From CAZIQY01 sp964541605 (GTDB lineage Bacteria; Desulfobacterota; Syntrophia; Syntrophales; UBA2185): DNA of 64,000 nucleotides. The stretch covers positions 7,392-71,391 of the forward strand of contig CAZIQY010000003.1 in assembly GCA_964541605.1 (NCBI GenBank), in the 5' to 3' direction. Numbering within the stretch: the stretch's first letter is position 1; each line of letters begins with the position of its first letter. Positions 26,696 through 34,682 of this stretch are shown piece after piece. The notes below the pieces were generated by a model. The model saw only the letters and a list, made by a program, of their open reading frames with translations, searched no databases and was not told the origin of the DNA. A program made the position numbers and the translations under genes.

Positions 26696-27877
26696 CTATT
26701 GCCGCTTCTCTAATAACAAGCGCAATGCCGCAAGCCCCCGCGCCATCCATCCGTTGCACCAGTGAAGGAGGGTAAACCGCTTGTTGACGCAGCGCCCCCT
26801 CTGATATGAAAAATCACCGCTGCCTTCATAGAAATGGCCGATCCCCCAGGCCGCGATGCGACTTGCCTTTTCAAGCTCTCCCGCAGCGGCAAATGTCAGA
26901 ATGCCCTGGGCGGAACCGTGCACGTCATGCGGCATGATTTCATCGCTTGCCCATTTGGGAGCGCCGTTCGCAAGGAACAGGTTCTCCCTGTAGAATTTCA
27001 ATCCCCGATCATAATGGTCGCGGAACCGTCCATCTCCCGTTGCATGTTCATAATCGCAAAACGCATCCAGGATCATTCCCGTATGATAGTTGTCATGGTC
27101 CTCCAGGCTCTGCGCCGGATTGGTGGTATAGTGCCACGCCCCGTAGGATGTCTGCCTGCGGGACACAAACGTTAAAAGCTTGCATGCCTCATTTAACAAA
27201 GACGGCTCTCCCGTCAGCGTGCCGACCTGCGCCATCAATGCGCCGGCCAGGGCGTTGATATTGATGACGGAAAACCCGCCTTTCATGTTCGGCACATAGG
27301 AGATGCATTTTTCCTCATCCGTTTCATAGAGCACGTCCAGATCATATAAAATAAAATCAACGGCGCTTCGCGCATTGTTGAGATAATCTTCATTCCCGAG
27401 TAGTTGATAGCCATGCAAGAGGGCGCCCCCGGCGATAACCGTCATATAGCAGTTGGGATAACCGGGCGGCTGATAAAACCCCGGGCTCTGCCAGGGATGA
27501 TGGTATCCCCAGCAGCTTCCGTGATAATTGCCCTTTTCTCGCGAACCGTTCTCCATCAGCCATCCCAGACACTTCGCGGCCCTCTTCTTGTAAACGGCTT
27601 CGTCGTTTATTGTATATATATCGAGATTGGCCCGCGCAAAAAGCGCCGGGCTTTCGGGATTTATTCCTTTCCTTACGAAGAAAACGGGACGGAGATTTAC
27701 GGGTGAACGCATCACAATCTGCGTCCAGATGAGACGAAGCGGCCAGAAACCGAAGGACAGCGCCTGCAAGAGAGGGCTGTGCAAACCGTCATATTTCGAG
27801 TAGCCGATGTAGCCTGAAGCGTCTGCCCGCTCCAGTGTGGCATATAAAACGGATTCAATTTCGTTGAGATCACTCAC
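26696..27877 (-). CDS. predicted alpha/alpha-toroid (six-hairpin-like) carbohydrate-active protein
   Basis: A 393-residue soluble protein without signal peptide, rich in Trp, Tyr, His and Gly, with repeated helical hairpins (AAKCLGWLMENGS, SAVDFILYDLDVLY, ACKLLTFVSRR, GLKFYRENLFL, ASRIAAWGIGHFYEG). It has polar aromatic loops such as CWGYHHPWQSPGFYQPPG and HDNYHTGMILDAF. This looks like an (alpha/alpha)6 barrel related to unsaturated glucuronyl hydrolases, heparinase-type lyases or C5-epimerases, but I do not recognise a specific family. GTG 27877 is chosen because GGAAG lies seven bases upstream. ATGs at 27949 and 28012 are in frame; the first lacks a ribosome site and the second lies in a dispersed repeat. 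It heads the minus-strand glycan block. Confidence 0.65.
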   Translation of the reverse strand: MSDLNEIESVLYATLERADASGYIGYSKYDGLHSPLLQALSFGFWPLRLIWTQIVMRSPVNLRPVFFVRKGINPESPALFARANLDIYTINDEAVYKKRAAKCLGWLMENGSREKGNYHGSCWGYHHPWQSPGFYQPPGYPNCYMTVIAGGALLHGYQLLGNEDYLNNARSAVDFILYDLDVLYETDEEKCISYVPNMKGGFSVININALAGALMAQVGTLTGEPSLLNEACKLLTFVSRRQTSYGAWHYTTNPAQSLEDHDNYHTGMILDAFCDYEHATGDGRFRDHYDRGLKFYRENLFLANGAPKWASDEIMPHDVHGSAQGILTFAAAGELEKASRIAAWGIGHFYEGSGDFSYQRGRCVNKRFTLLHWCNGWMARGLAALRLLLEKRQ

Positions 27878-27982
27878 AAATCGTCTTCCATGGCTGTAGC
27901 AGTAAATTCGTTTTATCTTAATCTTCGTTGTGTTATATGTCAATTTCATAAGTAACGAGAGCCTTGAATTTCTACCGAATAT

Positions 27983-28052
27983 GTCGTTCCGGTGAAAACC
28001 GGAATCCAGCAAGTTAACGAAAACACTGGATTCCTGCTTTCGCAGGAATGAC
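27983..28052. repeat. dispersed composite inverted repeat
   Basis: Two ~27-bp arms (27983-28009 and 28026-28052) are inverted copies of each other with about 22 matches, and each contains its own small hairpin. They have the GTCATTCC...GGAATCCAG form shared with 26548-26573. The element sits in the divergent gap and creates spurious upstream start codons for the genes on both sides. Confidence 0.75.
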
Positions 28053-28060
28053 GATTTGCC

Positions 28061-29590
28061 ATGTTTCAGGAGAAATTCAAAGCTATCAAGTACATGGTAT
28101 TCATTTACCGGGAGACACCTTTTCTGAAGACTGCAAATATGTCCGAATACCGTAAGATCGTCCTATTCGCCGCGGGAATGACCCTCTACATATCAGGGCT
28201 TTTTACGAACGTCGTTGCAGATCCCGACCTGTGGGGCTACCTTGCCTTCGGCAGGCTTTTCTGGGAAAGTAATCAATTCCCCTACCATGATGTTTATTCC
28301 TACATTCCGACCAAAGAACTCTGGGTGTATCACGAATGGCTCACGGGAGTCCTTTTTTACCCCGTCTATCACTGGGCGGCGGGAACGGGACTCCAGGCGC
28401 TGCGGTATGCAATCATCCTCCTGACCGTCGGACTCGTCTTCATGGCGGCGATGAAGCGGAGAAGCAAGCCCGTGCCCGCCATGATCGTCCTGTTTCTGTC
28501 GGCCAATGCCCTCACGTACGGTTATTCTCCCGTCAGAGCCCAGGTCTTCACCTACCTGTTCTTTGCCTTGTCCATTTACATTCTGGAAAGGTGCAAGAAA
28601 GAACAGACATTCACTTTACTCTGGTGGCTGTTACCCGTTTATCTCATGTGGTGCAACGCACACGGCGGCTTTCCGGCAGGTCTCGGTCTCCTGGCATTGT
28701 ACGCCGCAGGTGAAGCCCTGTCCGGTCGAAGCGCCCTTCCCTACCTTCTTGCATTGACGGCTTCGGCGATGGTAACGCTCATCAACCCTTATGGAATCGA
28801 TTACTGGCGCTACACCATAGATGCCGTCTCCATGCCGCGTCCGGACATCATTGAATGGATGTCCATCCCGACGGCCATAAAGAGCGGCAAATTCATAGAG
28901 GCGAGCACCCTTTTTATATCTTTTCTCGTCATTTCCGCTCTTTTGATCATCCGGCACGGCAGGCGCAATTATACGGAGATTCTTGTTTTGGCGGTAACGG
29001 CCTGTCTGGGTTTCATGCATATCCGGCATTCCATTTTTTTCTTTCTAACTTTCGGAGCTTATGTTCCCGTCATCCTCTCGGACTTTTTCAACTCACTGAA
29101 AACGGAGTCCGAAAAGTATCGGCGCCTGCCCACTGTTACCCGGTTTGCCTGGCCGCTTGCAGTGCTTCTGTTCGCCCTCCTGTCACTGTCGTCGTTTGCA
29201 AAATTTGTCCTGACACCCTCCCTCAGCATCCTGACTCCCCAGCCATACTATCCCGTGGGAGCCCTTCAATGGATAAACGCCCATCAGTGGAAAGGCAACA
29301 TCCTTCCCCACTTTGACTGGGGAGAATTCCTGATATGGAACTGCCATCCGGACAGCCGCGTCGGCATGGATGGCCGTTTTGAAACCGTCTATAAAAAAAG
29401 TGATCATGAGGAATATTTCAATTTCCTGCTGGGTCGCAATGACTGGGGACGATTTCTGGAGAGATATCCACATGATATGGTCCTCATCAGACCGAACACA
29501 CAGACGGATGTTCTGATGAGAAGACATCCCGGATGGCAGTTAACTTACGAAGACGAAGGCTGCGTTATTTTTCTGCAGAAAAAGAAATGA
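28061..29590 (+). CDS. polytopic membrane protein, GT-C-like
   Basis: A 509-residue protein with about ten hydrophobic segments and a ~110-residue soluble C-terminal part. The first loop has DPDLWGYLAFGR...YHEWLTGVLFY, an acidic motif followed by HEWL in a pattern common to a large group of uncharacterised bacterial GT-C-like proteins. The tail contains FDWGEFLIW and VGMDGRFETVY, also typical of that group. This suggests a lipid-linked-sugar-dependent glycosyltransferase, but no donor or acceptor is known. Start is uncertain: ATG 28061 (AGGA 13 bases upstream, inside a repeat) or ATG 28139. The GT2 enzyme follows 45 bp downstream and may supply its donor. Confidence 0.7.
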   Translation: MFQEKFKAIKYMVFIYRETPFLKTANMSEYRKIVLFAAGMTLYISGLFTNVVADPDLWGYLAFGRLFWESNQFPYHDVYSYIPTKELWVYHEWLTGVLFYPVYHWAAGTGLQALRYAIILLTVGLVFMAAMKRRSKPVPAMIVLFLSANALTYGYSPVRAQVFTYLFFALSIYILERCKKEQTFTLLWWLLPVYLMWCNAHGGFPAGLGLLALYAAGEALSGRSALPYLLALTASAMVTLINPYGIDYWRYTIDAVSMPRPDIIEWMSIPTAIKSGKFIEASTLFISFLVISALLIIRHGRRNYTEILVLAVTACLGFMHIRHSIFFFLTFGAYVPVILSDFFNSLKTESEKYRRLPTVTRFAWPLAVLLFALLSLSSFAKFVLTPSLSILTPQPYYPVGALQWINAHQWKGNILPHFDWGEFLIWNCHPDSRVGMDGRFETVYKKSDHEEYFNFLLGRNDWGRFLERYPHDMVLIRPNTQTDVLMRRHPGWQLTYEDEGCVIFLQKKK

Positions 29591-29635
29591 ATAGCATTGC
29601 ATTCAAGCAGATAGGTATTATATAAATACAGACAA

Positions 29636-30349
29636 ATGAACCCTTCAAGTCATCTCCATACCGATTTTACATTGACTGTTCTCATTCCCGTATTCAATGA
29701 ACGGGATACCATCAGAATGGCTCTCGATGCCGTTTTGGCATCACCCTACAAAAAAGAGATTATCATCATTGACGACGGATCCACAGACGGCACCCGCGAG
29801 ATTATTCAGAAAGTCCATCATCCTGACGTCAGAGTCCTCTTTCATGATAAAAACTCCGGTAAGGGCAGAGCGATACAAACAGGTTTCACACACGCGACGG
29901 GAGACATCGTTCTCGTCCAGGATGCGGACCTGGAATACGACCCTTCCGAATACCCCGCCTTGCTTCAACCGATACTCATAGGCAAGGCCGACGTCGTGTA
30001 TGGATCCCGGTTCGCCGGGCATGGCGCCCATCGGGTTCTTTATTTCTGGCATTATGTCGGCAATCGATTTTTAACCCTGCTTTCCAATATATTAACCGAC
30101 CTCAACCTTACAGATATGGAGTGCTGCTACAAGGTTTTTACAAAAAAGGCCCTGGAAGGCATTCATATCAATGAAAGCCGTTTCGGTTTCGACCCGGAAA
30201 TTACAGCCAAAATCGCCGGAAAGAAGCTGCGTATTTACGAAGTTCCCATATCCTATTACGGCAGAACATACGAGGAAGGGAAAAAGATAGGCTGGAGGGA
30301 CGGTGTGCGGGCTTTGTGGTGTATCTTGAAATATAACCTGTTTAAATAG
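29636..30349 (+). CDS. GT2 glycosyltransferase, dolichyl/polyprenyl-phosphate sugar synthase type
   Basis: A 237-residue soluble GT-A enzyme without membrane spans, resembling the catalytic domain of dolichyl-phosphate-mannose synthase. It has LTVLIPVFNERDT, IIIDDGSTDGT, KNSGKGRAIQTGF, and the metal motif VQDADLEYDP followed by VYGSRF. It would transfer mannose or glucose from a nucleotide sugar to polyprenyl-phosphate on the cytoplasmic side. It lies directly after a GT-C-like membrane protein and is convergent with the two TMTC-like genes, which fits supply of a lipid-phosphate sugar donor. The sugar identity is not determinable by eye. Confidence 0.88.
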   Translation: MNPSSHLHTDFTLTVLIPVFNERDTIRMALDAVLASPYKKEIIIIDDGSTDGTREIIQKVHHPDVRVLFHDKNSGKGRAIQTGFTHATGDIVLVQDADLEYDPSEYPALLQPILIGKADVVYGSRFAGHGAHRVLYFWHYVGNRFLTLLSNILTDLNLTDMECCYKVFTKKALEGIHINESRFGFDPEITAKIAGKKLRIYEVPISYYGRTYEEGKKIGWRDGVRALWCILKYNLFK

Positions 30350-30369
30350 GAAAATTAAAAGAGGAGTAT

Positions 30370-30421
30370 CAGGCAACTGCATACGAGTGACCCTCAGGGA
30401 CACGGCTTGCCTGTTTTTTTT
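30370..30421 (+). terminator. possible terminator after the GT2 gene
   Basis: CAGGCAA (30370-30376) pairs with TTGCCTG (30407-30413), followed by a run of eight T. The loop is long (~30 bases) and itself contains CCCTCAGGG. The right arm overlaps the 3' end of the convergent minus-strand gene. Confidence 0.4.
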
Positions 30422-32268
30422 GAAGCCGTTGCCATCTTGTGGAAATGGCGGGCCATTACCTCATTTTTTTTTGTCGCAAACACATCTGACATTAACAAAT
30501 ACGCCTTCACAGGCTCTTCCTCCGAAACAATCGCTTTTTGAGCCTCTTTCAAGGCTACATCGGGATAACCCTGGAAAAGCAGGATTTTACCCATGTTGAT
30601 ATGGAAAAAGCTTCTATTCGGTGCAAGGGATATCGCCTTTTCCATCATATCCTGAGCTTTCACCGGCAGTCCCCTTCTCATCAGAACGATCGCCTTGCTG
30701 TTGTAGAGGTCGGCATTTGAAGAAATGCCCTCGAGAGCTTTCTCGATATGTACAAGCGCTTTCTCGTCATCACCGGTCATTGTATGGTATTTTCCCAGAA
30801 GTTCATGCGTCTTGTATATTTTGGAAACATCGGCGACGGCAGGAGACTCAAGGGCTTTGGTCAAAGCTGCAAAGGCTTCGGGAAAACGGCCTGCCGTTAG
30901 AAAGGCTGCCCCCAGATTATTCTGCACGACGTCGAGATGAGACACCTTTTCCGCATTATCGCTCCAGAGGGAGATGTCGTCCTTCAGGATGTTGTTCTGG
31001 ATGAACACCGTCACACCCAGAAGGATCATGACCACCGTCACGGATGACGACACAAGCAGAAACATCCTCCGCCGATCCGAAAAATAATCAAGACCATAAA
31101 CAACCAGAACCGACAAAGGAACAAACAGCAGCATGGAGGGAAGATAATTCCGGTGCTCGTAAACAAGCTCCAGGGAAAGAAATGATCCTTCAATCAAATG
31201 GTTCAGAAAGAAAAAGAAAATACAGTAGGCAATCAGAGGCCGCCTCCGGGAAACCAATCCCGCAAAAACCAGAATCAATAAAATCACGACAATCGCCGCA
31301 AGGGTCGTCCAGGGATCAAAAAAAGACTTCGAAATTGCCATGTCATGGAGCAGCATCAACCGCGACGTGATGGGATAAAGGAGCAGAGAAATATAAAACA
31401 AAATCACCCGCGGCTGGGTCAAAACCCGCTCTAACATCGTGAAAGGTCTGAGTTCATAATCCCCCACAATGGAAGAAAAATCCCAATACATCAACCCGAC
31501 CGCCGGAACAAACAATAAAGCCAGAAGACACCACGCCCAGTTCTTCCTGATATGCTCAACCGTCACTCCCTGAATCAGAAAAAGATCAAACAGAAAAATG
31601 CTCACGGACACCATGGCCGCATTCTCCTTCGATCCAATAGACAACACAGCACAAAAAACAGCAAGAACGTAAAACACAACGTTCTTCCATGTCCTGTCCC
31701 CCGTCCTCCCCTTCAAATAAAAATACATGGCCATGATGTAGAACATGGCCGTCATGCTGGCCATCCTCTGAACAATATAGGTCACCGCCATGACCTGAAC
31801 GGGATTGATGGCCCAGAACACCGTGGAAAGAAGGGCGATGGAATAGGCATTCTTCTCATAACGCCCCTCAAGAAGAGGCAGCTTCAGGGTGTTGTAAAGA
31901 AAAAGAAACAAAAATATGGAAGCAATGTAGTGAATGAAAAAATTGACCACATGGTAACCGAAGACGTTCAGGCCATCCATATAGTAGTTCAGGGCAAAAC
32001 TGAAATACGAAAGGGGCCGCTGCCACTTGGTAATGCCACCGATCCCGTAAAGACCCGGCTCAATCTCCTGCCAGGATAAAGTGTTGATGTGAACTTTGGA
32101 ATTCTCCACAATGTTGATGTAATCGTCAAAATGCCAGGAACAATCAAAACCGTTGCCGTATATGAGAAACAAAAGAAGAAACAGGAGAACGGACGCAAAG
32201 ACGCCATTCCGAATCTTCTGAAACGGCCAGCGGATTTTCAAGTCAAAGTCGTTTTCTTTATTGATCAT
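30394..32268 (-). CDS. TMTC-like GT-C membrane protein with C-terminal TPRs (copy A)
   Basis: A 624-residue protein. About eleven membrane segments fill residues ~20-420, followed by four or five TPR-like units. First-loop block CSWHFDDYINIVENSKVH, then KWQRPLSYFSFALNYYMDG and WAINPVQVMAVTYIVQR, match the TMTC architecture (acidic pair, RPL, HP/NP-V block). It shares an identical 1,231-bp DNA block with the next gene, while the first ~22 residues and all TPRs differ. AAGGA precedes the ATG. It is downstream of the pilin gene and copy B on the same strand. The predicted role is transfer of a polyprenyl-phosphate-linked sugar to an exported protein, with the TPR tail perhaps selecting the acceptor. 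Confidence 0.75.
   Translation of the reverse strand: MINKENDFDLKIRWPFQKIRNGVFASVLLFLLLFLIYGNGFDCSWHFDDYINIVENSKVHINTLSWQEIEPGLYGIGGITKWQRPLSYFSFALNYYMDGLNVFGYHVVNFFIHYIASIFLFLFLYNTLKLPLLEGRYEKNAYSIALLSTVFWAINPVQVMAVTYIVQRMASMTAMFYIMAMYFYLKGRTGDRTWKNVVFYVLAVFCAVLSIGSKENAAMVSVSIFLFDLFLIQGVTVEHIRKNWAWCLLALLFVPAVGLMYWDFSSIVGDYELRPFTMLERVLTQPRVILFYISLLLYPITSRLMLLHDMAISKSFFDPWTTLAAIVVILLILVFAGLVSRRRPLIAYCIFFFFLNHLIEGSFLSLELVYEHRNYLPSMLLFVPLSVLVVYGLDYFSDRRRMFLLVSSSVTVVMILLGVTVFIQNNILKDDISLWSDNAEKVSHLDVVQNNLGAAFLTAGRFPEAFAALTKALESPAVADVSKIYKTHELLGKYHTMTGDDEKALVHIEKALEGISSNADLYNSKAIVLMRRGLPVKAQDMMEKAISLAPNRSFFHINMGKILLFQGYPDVALKEAQKAIVSEEEPVKAYLLMSDVFATKKNEVMARHFHKMATASKKTGKPCP
30955..32185 (-). repeat. 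1,231-bp block duplicated in the two TMTC-like genes (copy A)
   Basis: Direct base comparison shows identity to 32919-34149 (offset 1,964) with no mismatch in the lines I compared. Identity stops abruptly at both ends. The block covers nearly the whole membrane domain. Confidence 0.9.
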
Positions 32269-32280
32269 GCTTCCTTAAAA

Positions 32281-32310
32281 ATAAGATTTCTCCCTTCGGT
32301 CGAAATGACA
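32281..32310. repeat. short dispersed-repeat-like hairpin
   Basis: TTTC-N-rich-GAAA hairpin of the form GATTTCTCCCTTCGGTCGAA followed by ATGACA, a common interspersed motif in bacterial genomes. It lies in the 74-bp gap between the two TMTC-like genes. Confidence 0.4.
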
Positions 32311-32342
32311 AAGTGAGCGTTTTGCTCCCGTACGGAATGGTG

Positions 32343-34232
32343 TCATATATGGTCATAACTTTCACATAACGAATCTTTCAAGCTTAATCCTGCTCCCAGT
32401 CTCTGGAAGTGCTCCGCTGTTTTGATGTCCTTTTTCATTCTGTATGCCTCTGAAAAAATGACATAGGGTTTTAATGAATTCCTGCTCAGCATAAGCGCCT
32501 GCCGTGCCTCCCTGATGGCAGCGTCCGGGTGCCCCTGTTTCAAGAGAATACGGCCGAGCGTCAGTTGATACGCATGCGAATGGGGTCGGATGGTAATGCC
32601 AATACGTATGATTTTTTCGGCATCGACGAGCCGGTCCCTTCTCATCATGATTTCGGCCATCCTGTTGTAAACAGGGGCAAAAGTCGGTCTGAACTGAAGG
32701 GCCTTCTGATAATGAACCATTGCTTTATCGTCATCGCCATTCAAGAGATAGTATTCCCCCAACAACCCATGCGTCTTTGCCTTCGCCGTAACATCCATAA
32801 CCGTAAAGGATTCCAGCGCACTGGTCAGTTCTGCAAAAGCCTCGGGGAAGCGGCCCGCTATAAAATAGGATGTGCCCAGATTCTGGCGCACATGGTGGAG
32901 ATTCGGCGCCTTTTCGATATTATCGCTCCAGAGGGAGATGTCGTCCTTCAGGATGTTGTTCTGGATGAACACCGTCACACCCAGAAGGATCATGACCACC
33001 GTCACGGATGACGACACAAGCAGAAACATCCTCCGCCGATCCGAAAAATAATCAAGACCATAAACAACCAGAACCGACAAAGGAACAAACAGCAGCATGG
33101 AGGGAAGATAATTCCGGTGCTCGTAAACAAGCTCCAGGGAAAGAAATGATCCTTCAATCAAATGGTTCAGAAAGAAAAAGAAAATACAGTAGGCAATCAG
33201 AGGCCGCCTCCGGGAAACCAATCCCGCAAAAACCAGAATCAATAAAATCACGACAATCGCCGCAAGGGTCGTCCAGGGATCAAAAAAAGACTTCGAAATT
33301 GCCATGTCATGGAGCAGCATCAACCGCGACGTGATGGGATAAAGGAGCAGAGAAATATAAAACAAAATCACCCGCGGCTGGGTCAAAACCCGCTCTAACA
33401 TCGTGAAAGGTCTGAGTTCATAATCCCCCACAATGGAAGAAAAATCCCAATACATCAACCCGACCGCCGGAACAAACAATAAAGCCAGAAGACACCACGC
33501 CCAGTTCTTCCTGATATGCTCAACCGTCACTCCCTGAATCAGAAAAAGATCAAACAGAAAAATGCTCACGGACACCATGGCCGCATTCTCCTTCGATCCA
33601 ATAGACAACACAGCACAAAAAACAGCAAGAACGTAAAACACAACGTTCTTCCATGTCCTGTCCCCCGTCCTCCCCTTCAAATAAAAATACATGGCCATGA
33701 TGTAGAACATGGCCGTCATGCTGGCCATCCTCTGAACAATATAGGTCACCGCCATGACCTGAACGGGATTGATGGCCCAGAACACCGTGGAAAGAAGGGC
33801 GATGGAATAGGCATTCTTCTCATAACGCCCCTCAAGAAGAGGCAGCTTCAGGGTGTTGTAAAGAAAAAGAAACAAAAATATGGAAGCAATGTAGTGAATG
33901 AAAAAATTGACCACATGGTAACCGAAGACGTTCAGGCCATCCATATAGTAGTTCAGGGCAAAACTGAAATACGAAAGGGGCCGCTGCCACTTGGTAATGC
34001 CACCGATCCCGTAAAGACCCGGCTCAATCTCCTGCCAGGATAAAGTGTTGATGTGAACTTTGGAATTCTCCACAATGTTGATGTAATCGTCAAAATGCCA
34101 GGAACAATCAAAACCGTTGCCGTATATGAGAAACAAAAGAAGAAACAGGGATAAAAAAGAAAAAACATGACGCCTCATTCCCGTTTTCTTCCATGGCGTT
34201 TTCAGGGAAAAATCCCTATCCCGATCGATCAT
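32343..34232 (-). CDS. TMTC-like GT-C membrane protein with C-terminal TPRs (copy B)
   Basis: A 629-residue paralogue of copy A, with identical membrane domain (residues ~28-437) but a different N-terminal tail (MIDRDRDFSLKTPW...) and different TPR region. The TPRs here are longer and more regular (HYQKALQFRPTFAPVYNRM). It lies directly downstream of the type IV pilin gene on the same strand, separated from it by a strong terminator. That order resembles pilA followed by a pilin glycosyltransferase in some Pseudomonas strains, so the pilin is a candidate acceptor. There is no clear ribosome site. Assignment is by architecture only. Confidence 0.75.
   Translation of the reverse strand: MIDRDRDFSLKTPWKKTGMRRHVFSFLSLFLLLFLIYGNGFDCSWHFDDYINIVENSKVHINTLSWQEIEPGLYGIGGITKWQRPLSYFSFALNYYMDGLNVFGYHVVNFFIHYIASIFLFLFLYNTLKLPLLEGRYEKNAYSIALLSTVFWAINPVQVMAVTYIVQRMASMTAMFYIMAMYFYLKGRTGDRTWKNVVFYVLAVFCAVLSIGSKENAAMVSVSIFLFDLFLIQGVTVEHIRKNWAWCLLALLFVPAVGLMYWDFSSIVGDYELRPFTMLERVLTQPRVILFYISLLLYPITSRLMLLHDMAISKSFFDPWTTLAAIVVILLILVFAGLVSRRRPLIAYCIFFFFLNHLIEGSFLSLELVYEHRNYLPSMLLFVPLSVLVVYGLDYFSDRRRMFLLVSSSVTVVMILLGVTVFIQNNILKDDISLWSDNIEKAPNLHHVRQNLGTSYFIAGRFPEAFAELTSALESFTVMDVTAKAKTHGLLGEYYLLNGDDDKAMVHYQKALQFRPTFAPVYNRMAEIMMRRDRLVDAEKIIRIGITIRPHSHAYQLTLGRILLKQGHPDAAIREARQALMLSRNSLKPYVIFSEAYRMKKDIKTAEHFQRLGAGLSLKDSLCESYDHI
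32919..34149 (-). repeat. 1,231-bp block duplicated in the two TMTC-like genes (copy B)
   Basis: Identical partner of 30955-32185. Its left limit is marked by the change from TCGATAT to TTATCGC-type sequence, and its right limit by AACAGG followed by divergent sequence. Confidence 0.9.
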
Positions 34233-34252
34233 GAGCCGCTATTTCGGTTTAC

Positions 34253-34284
34253 AAAAAAAGGGGTAAGGTTTGACACCTTACCCC
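34253..34284 (-). terminator. rho-independent terminator of the pilin gene
   Basis: On the minus strand GGGGTAAGGT-GTCAA-ACCTTACCCC forms a perfect 10-bp stem, followed by seven T. It lies 18 bp after the pilin stop and before the TMTC-like gene, so most pilin transcripts should end here, with limited read-through into the membrane genes. Confidence 0.85.
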
Positions 34285-34301
34285 CGGTGTGACATCAACC
34301 A

Positions 34302-34679
34302 TCATGGTAACTGTGTAATCGTACCTGCATTGTCAATTGTAAATGTCGAACCACCGCCAGTATGTGACGCCGCCATAGAAAGCCCTGCTATGGTGCCGGT
34401 AGTAACCGTCATTGTTACGTTTGCTTCCTGTCTGAAACCATACGTTGAAAGACCGGCTGTGTCAACGGTTCCTCCGGGTGAATCACTGAAAAACGCCTGC
34501 GCCGATGTGTAGGCATTCTTTACGGCTGACCGTGCTGCCGTGTTGTAACCTCTGGTCCTGTATGCCGTAAACTGCGGGATCGCGATGGCAGCCAGAATAC
34601 CGATAATCGCGATAACGATCATCAGTTCGATCAGCGTAAAACCCTTCTTCCCTCTTTTCTTACGAAGTACACGAATCAT
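34302..34679 (-). CDS. pilA: type IV major pilin (PilA-like)
   Basis: A 125-residue prepilin. The short basic leader MIRVLRKKRGKKG is followed by FTLIELMIVIAIIGILAAIA. PilD should cleave after Gly13, N-methylate Phe1 and leave Glu5. The mature form is 112 residues, with aromatic residues at 1, 24, 27, 32, 44, 50, 51, 67, 69 and 100. F1, F24, Y27, Y32 and F51 match the spacing in Geobacter PilA, whose filaments have been reported as conductive. No C-terminal disulfide pair is present. It has a strong ribosome site (AAGGAG) and its own terminator. The C-terminal half is rich in Thr, Ser, Gly and Ala, suitable for O-glycosylation. Assembly genes are absent except a PilB/GspE-type ATPase at 60.3 kb. 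Confidence 0.88.
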   Translation of the reverse strand: MIRVLRKKRGKKGFTLIELMIVIAIIGILAAIAIPQFTAYRTRGYNTAARSAVKNAYTSAQAFFSDSPGGTVDTAGLSTYGFRQEANVTMTVTTGTIAGLSMAASHTGGGSTFTIDNAGTITQLP

Positions 34680-34682
34680 ATT

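Noticed and set aside
31044..31370. Long plus-strand open frames (108 and 175 residues) inside the TMTC-like genes, present twice
   Set aside because: They are antisense shadows of the duplicated membrane domain; they appear twice only because the DNA block is duplicated, and their composition (Gln/His/Lys-rich) is not protein-like.
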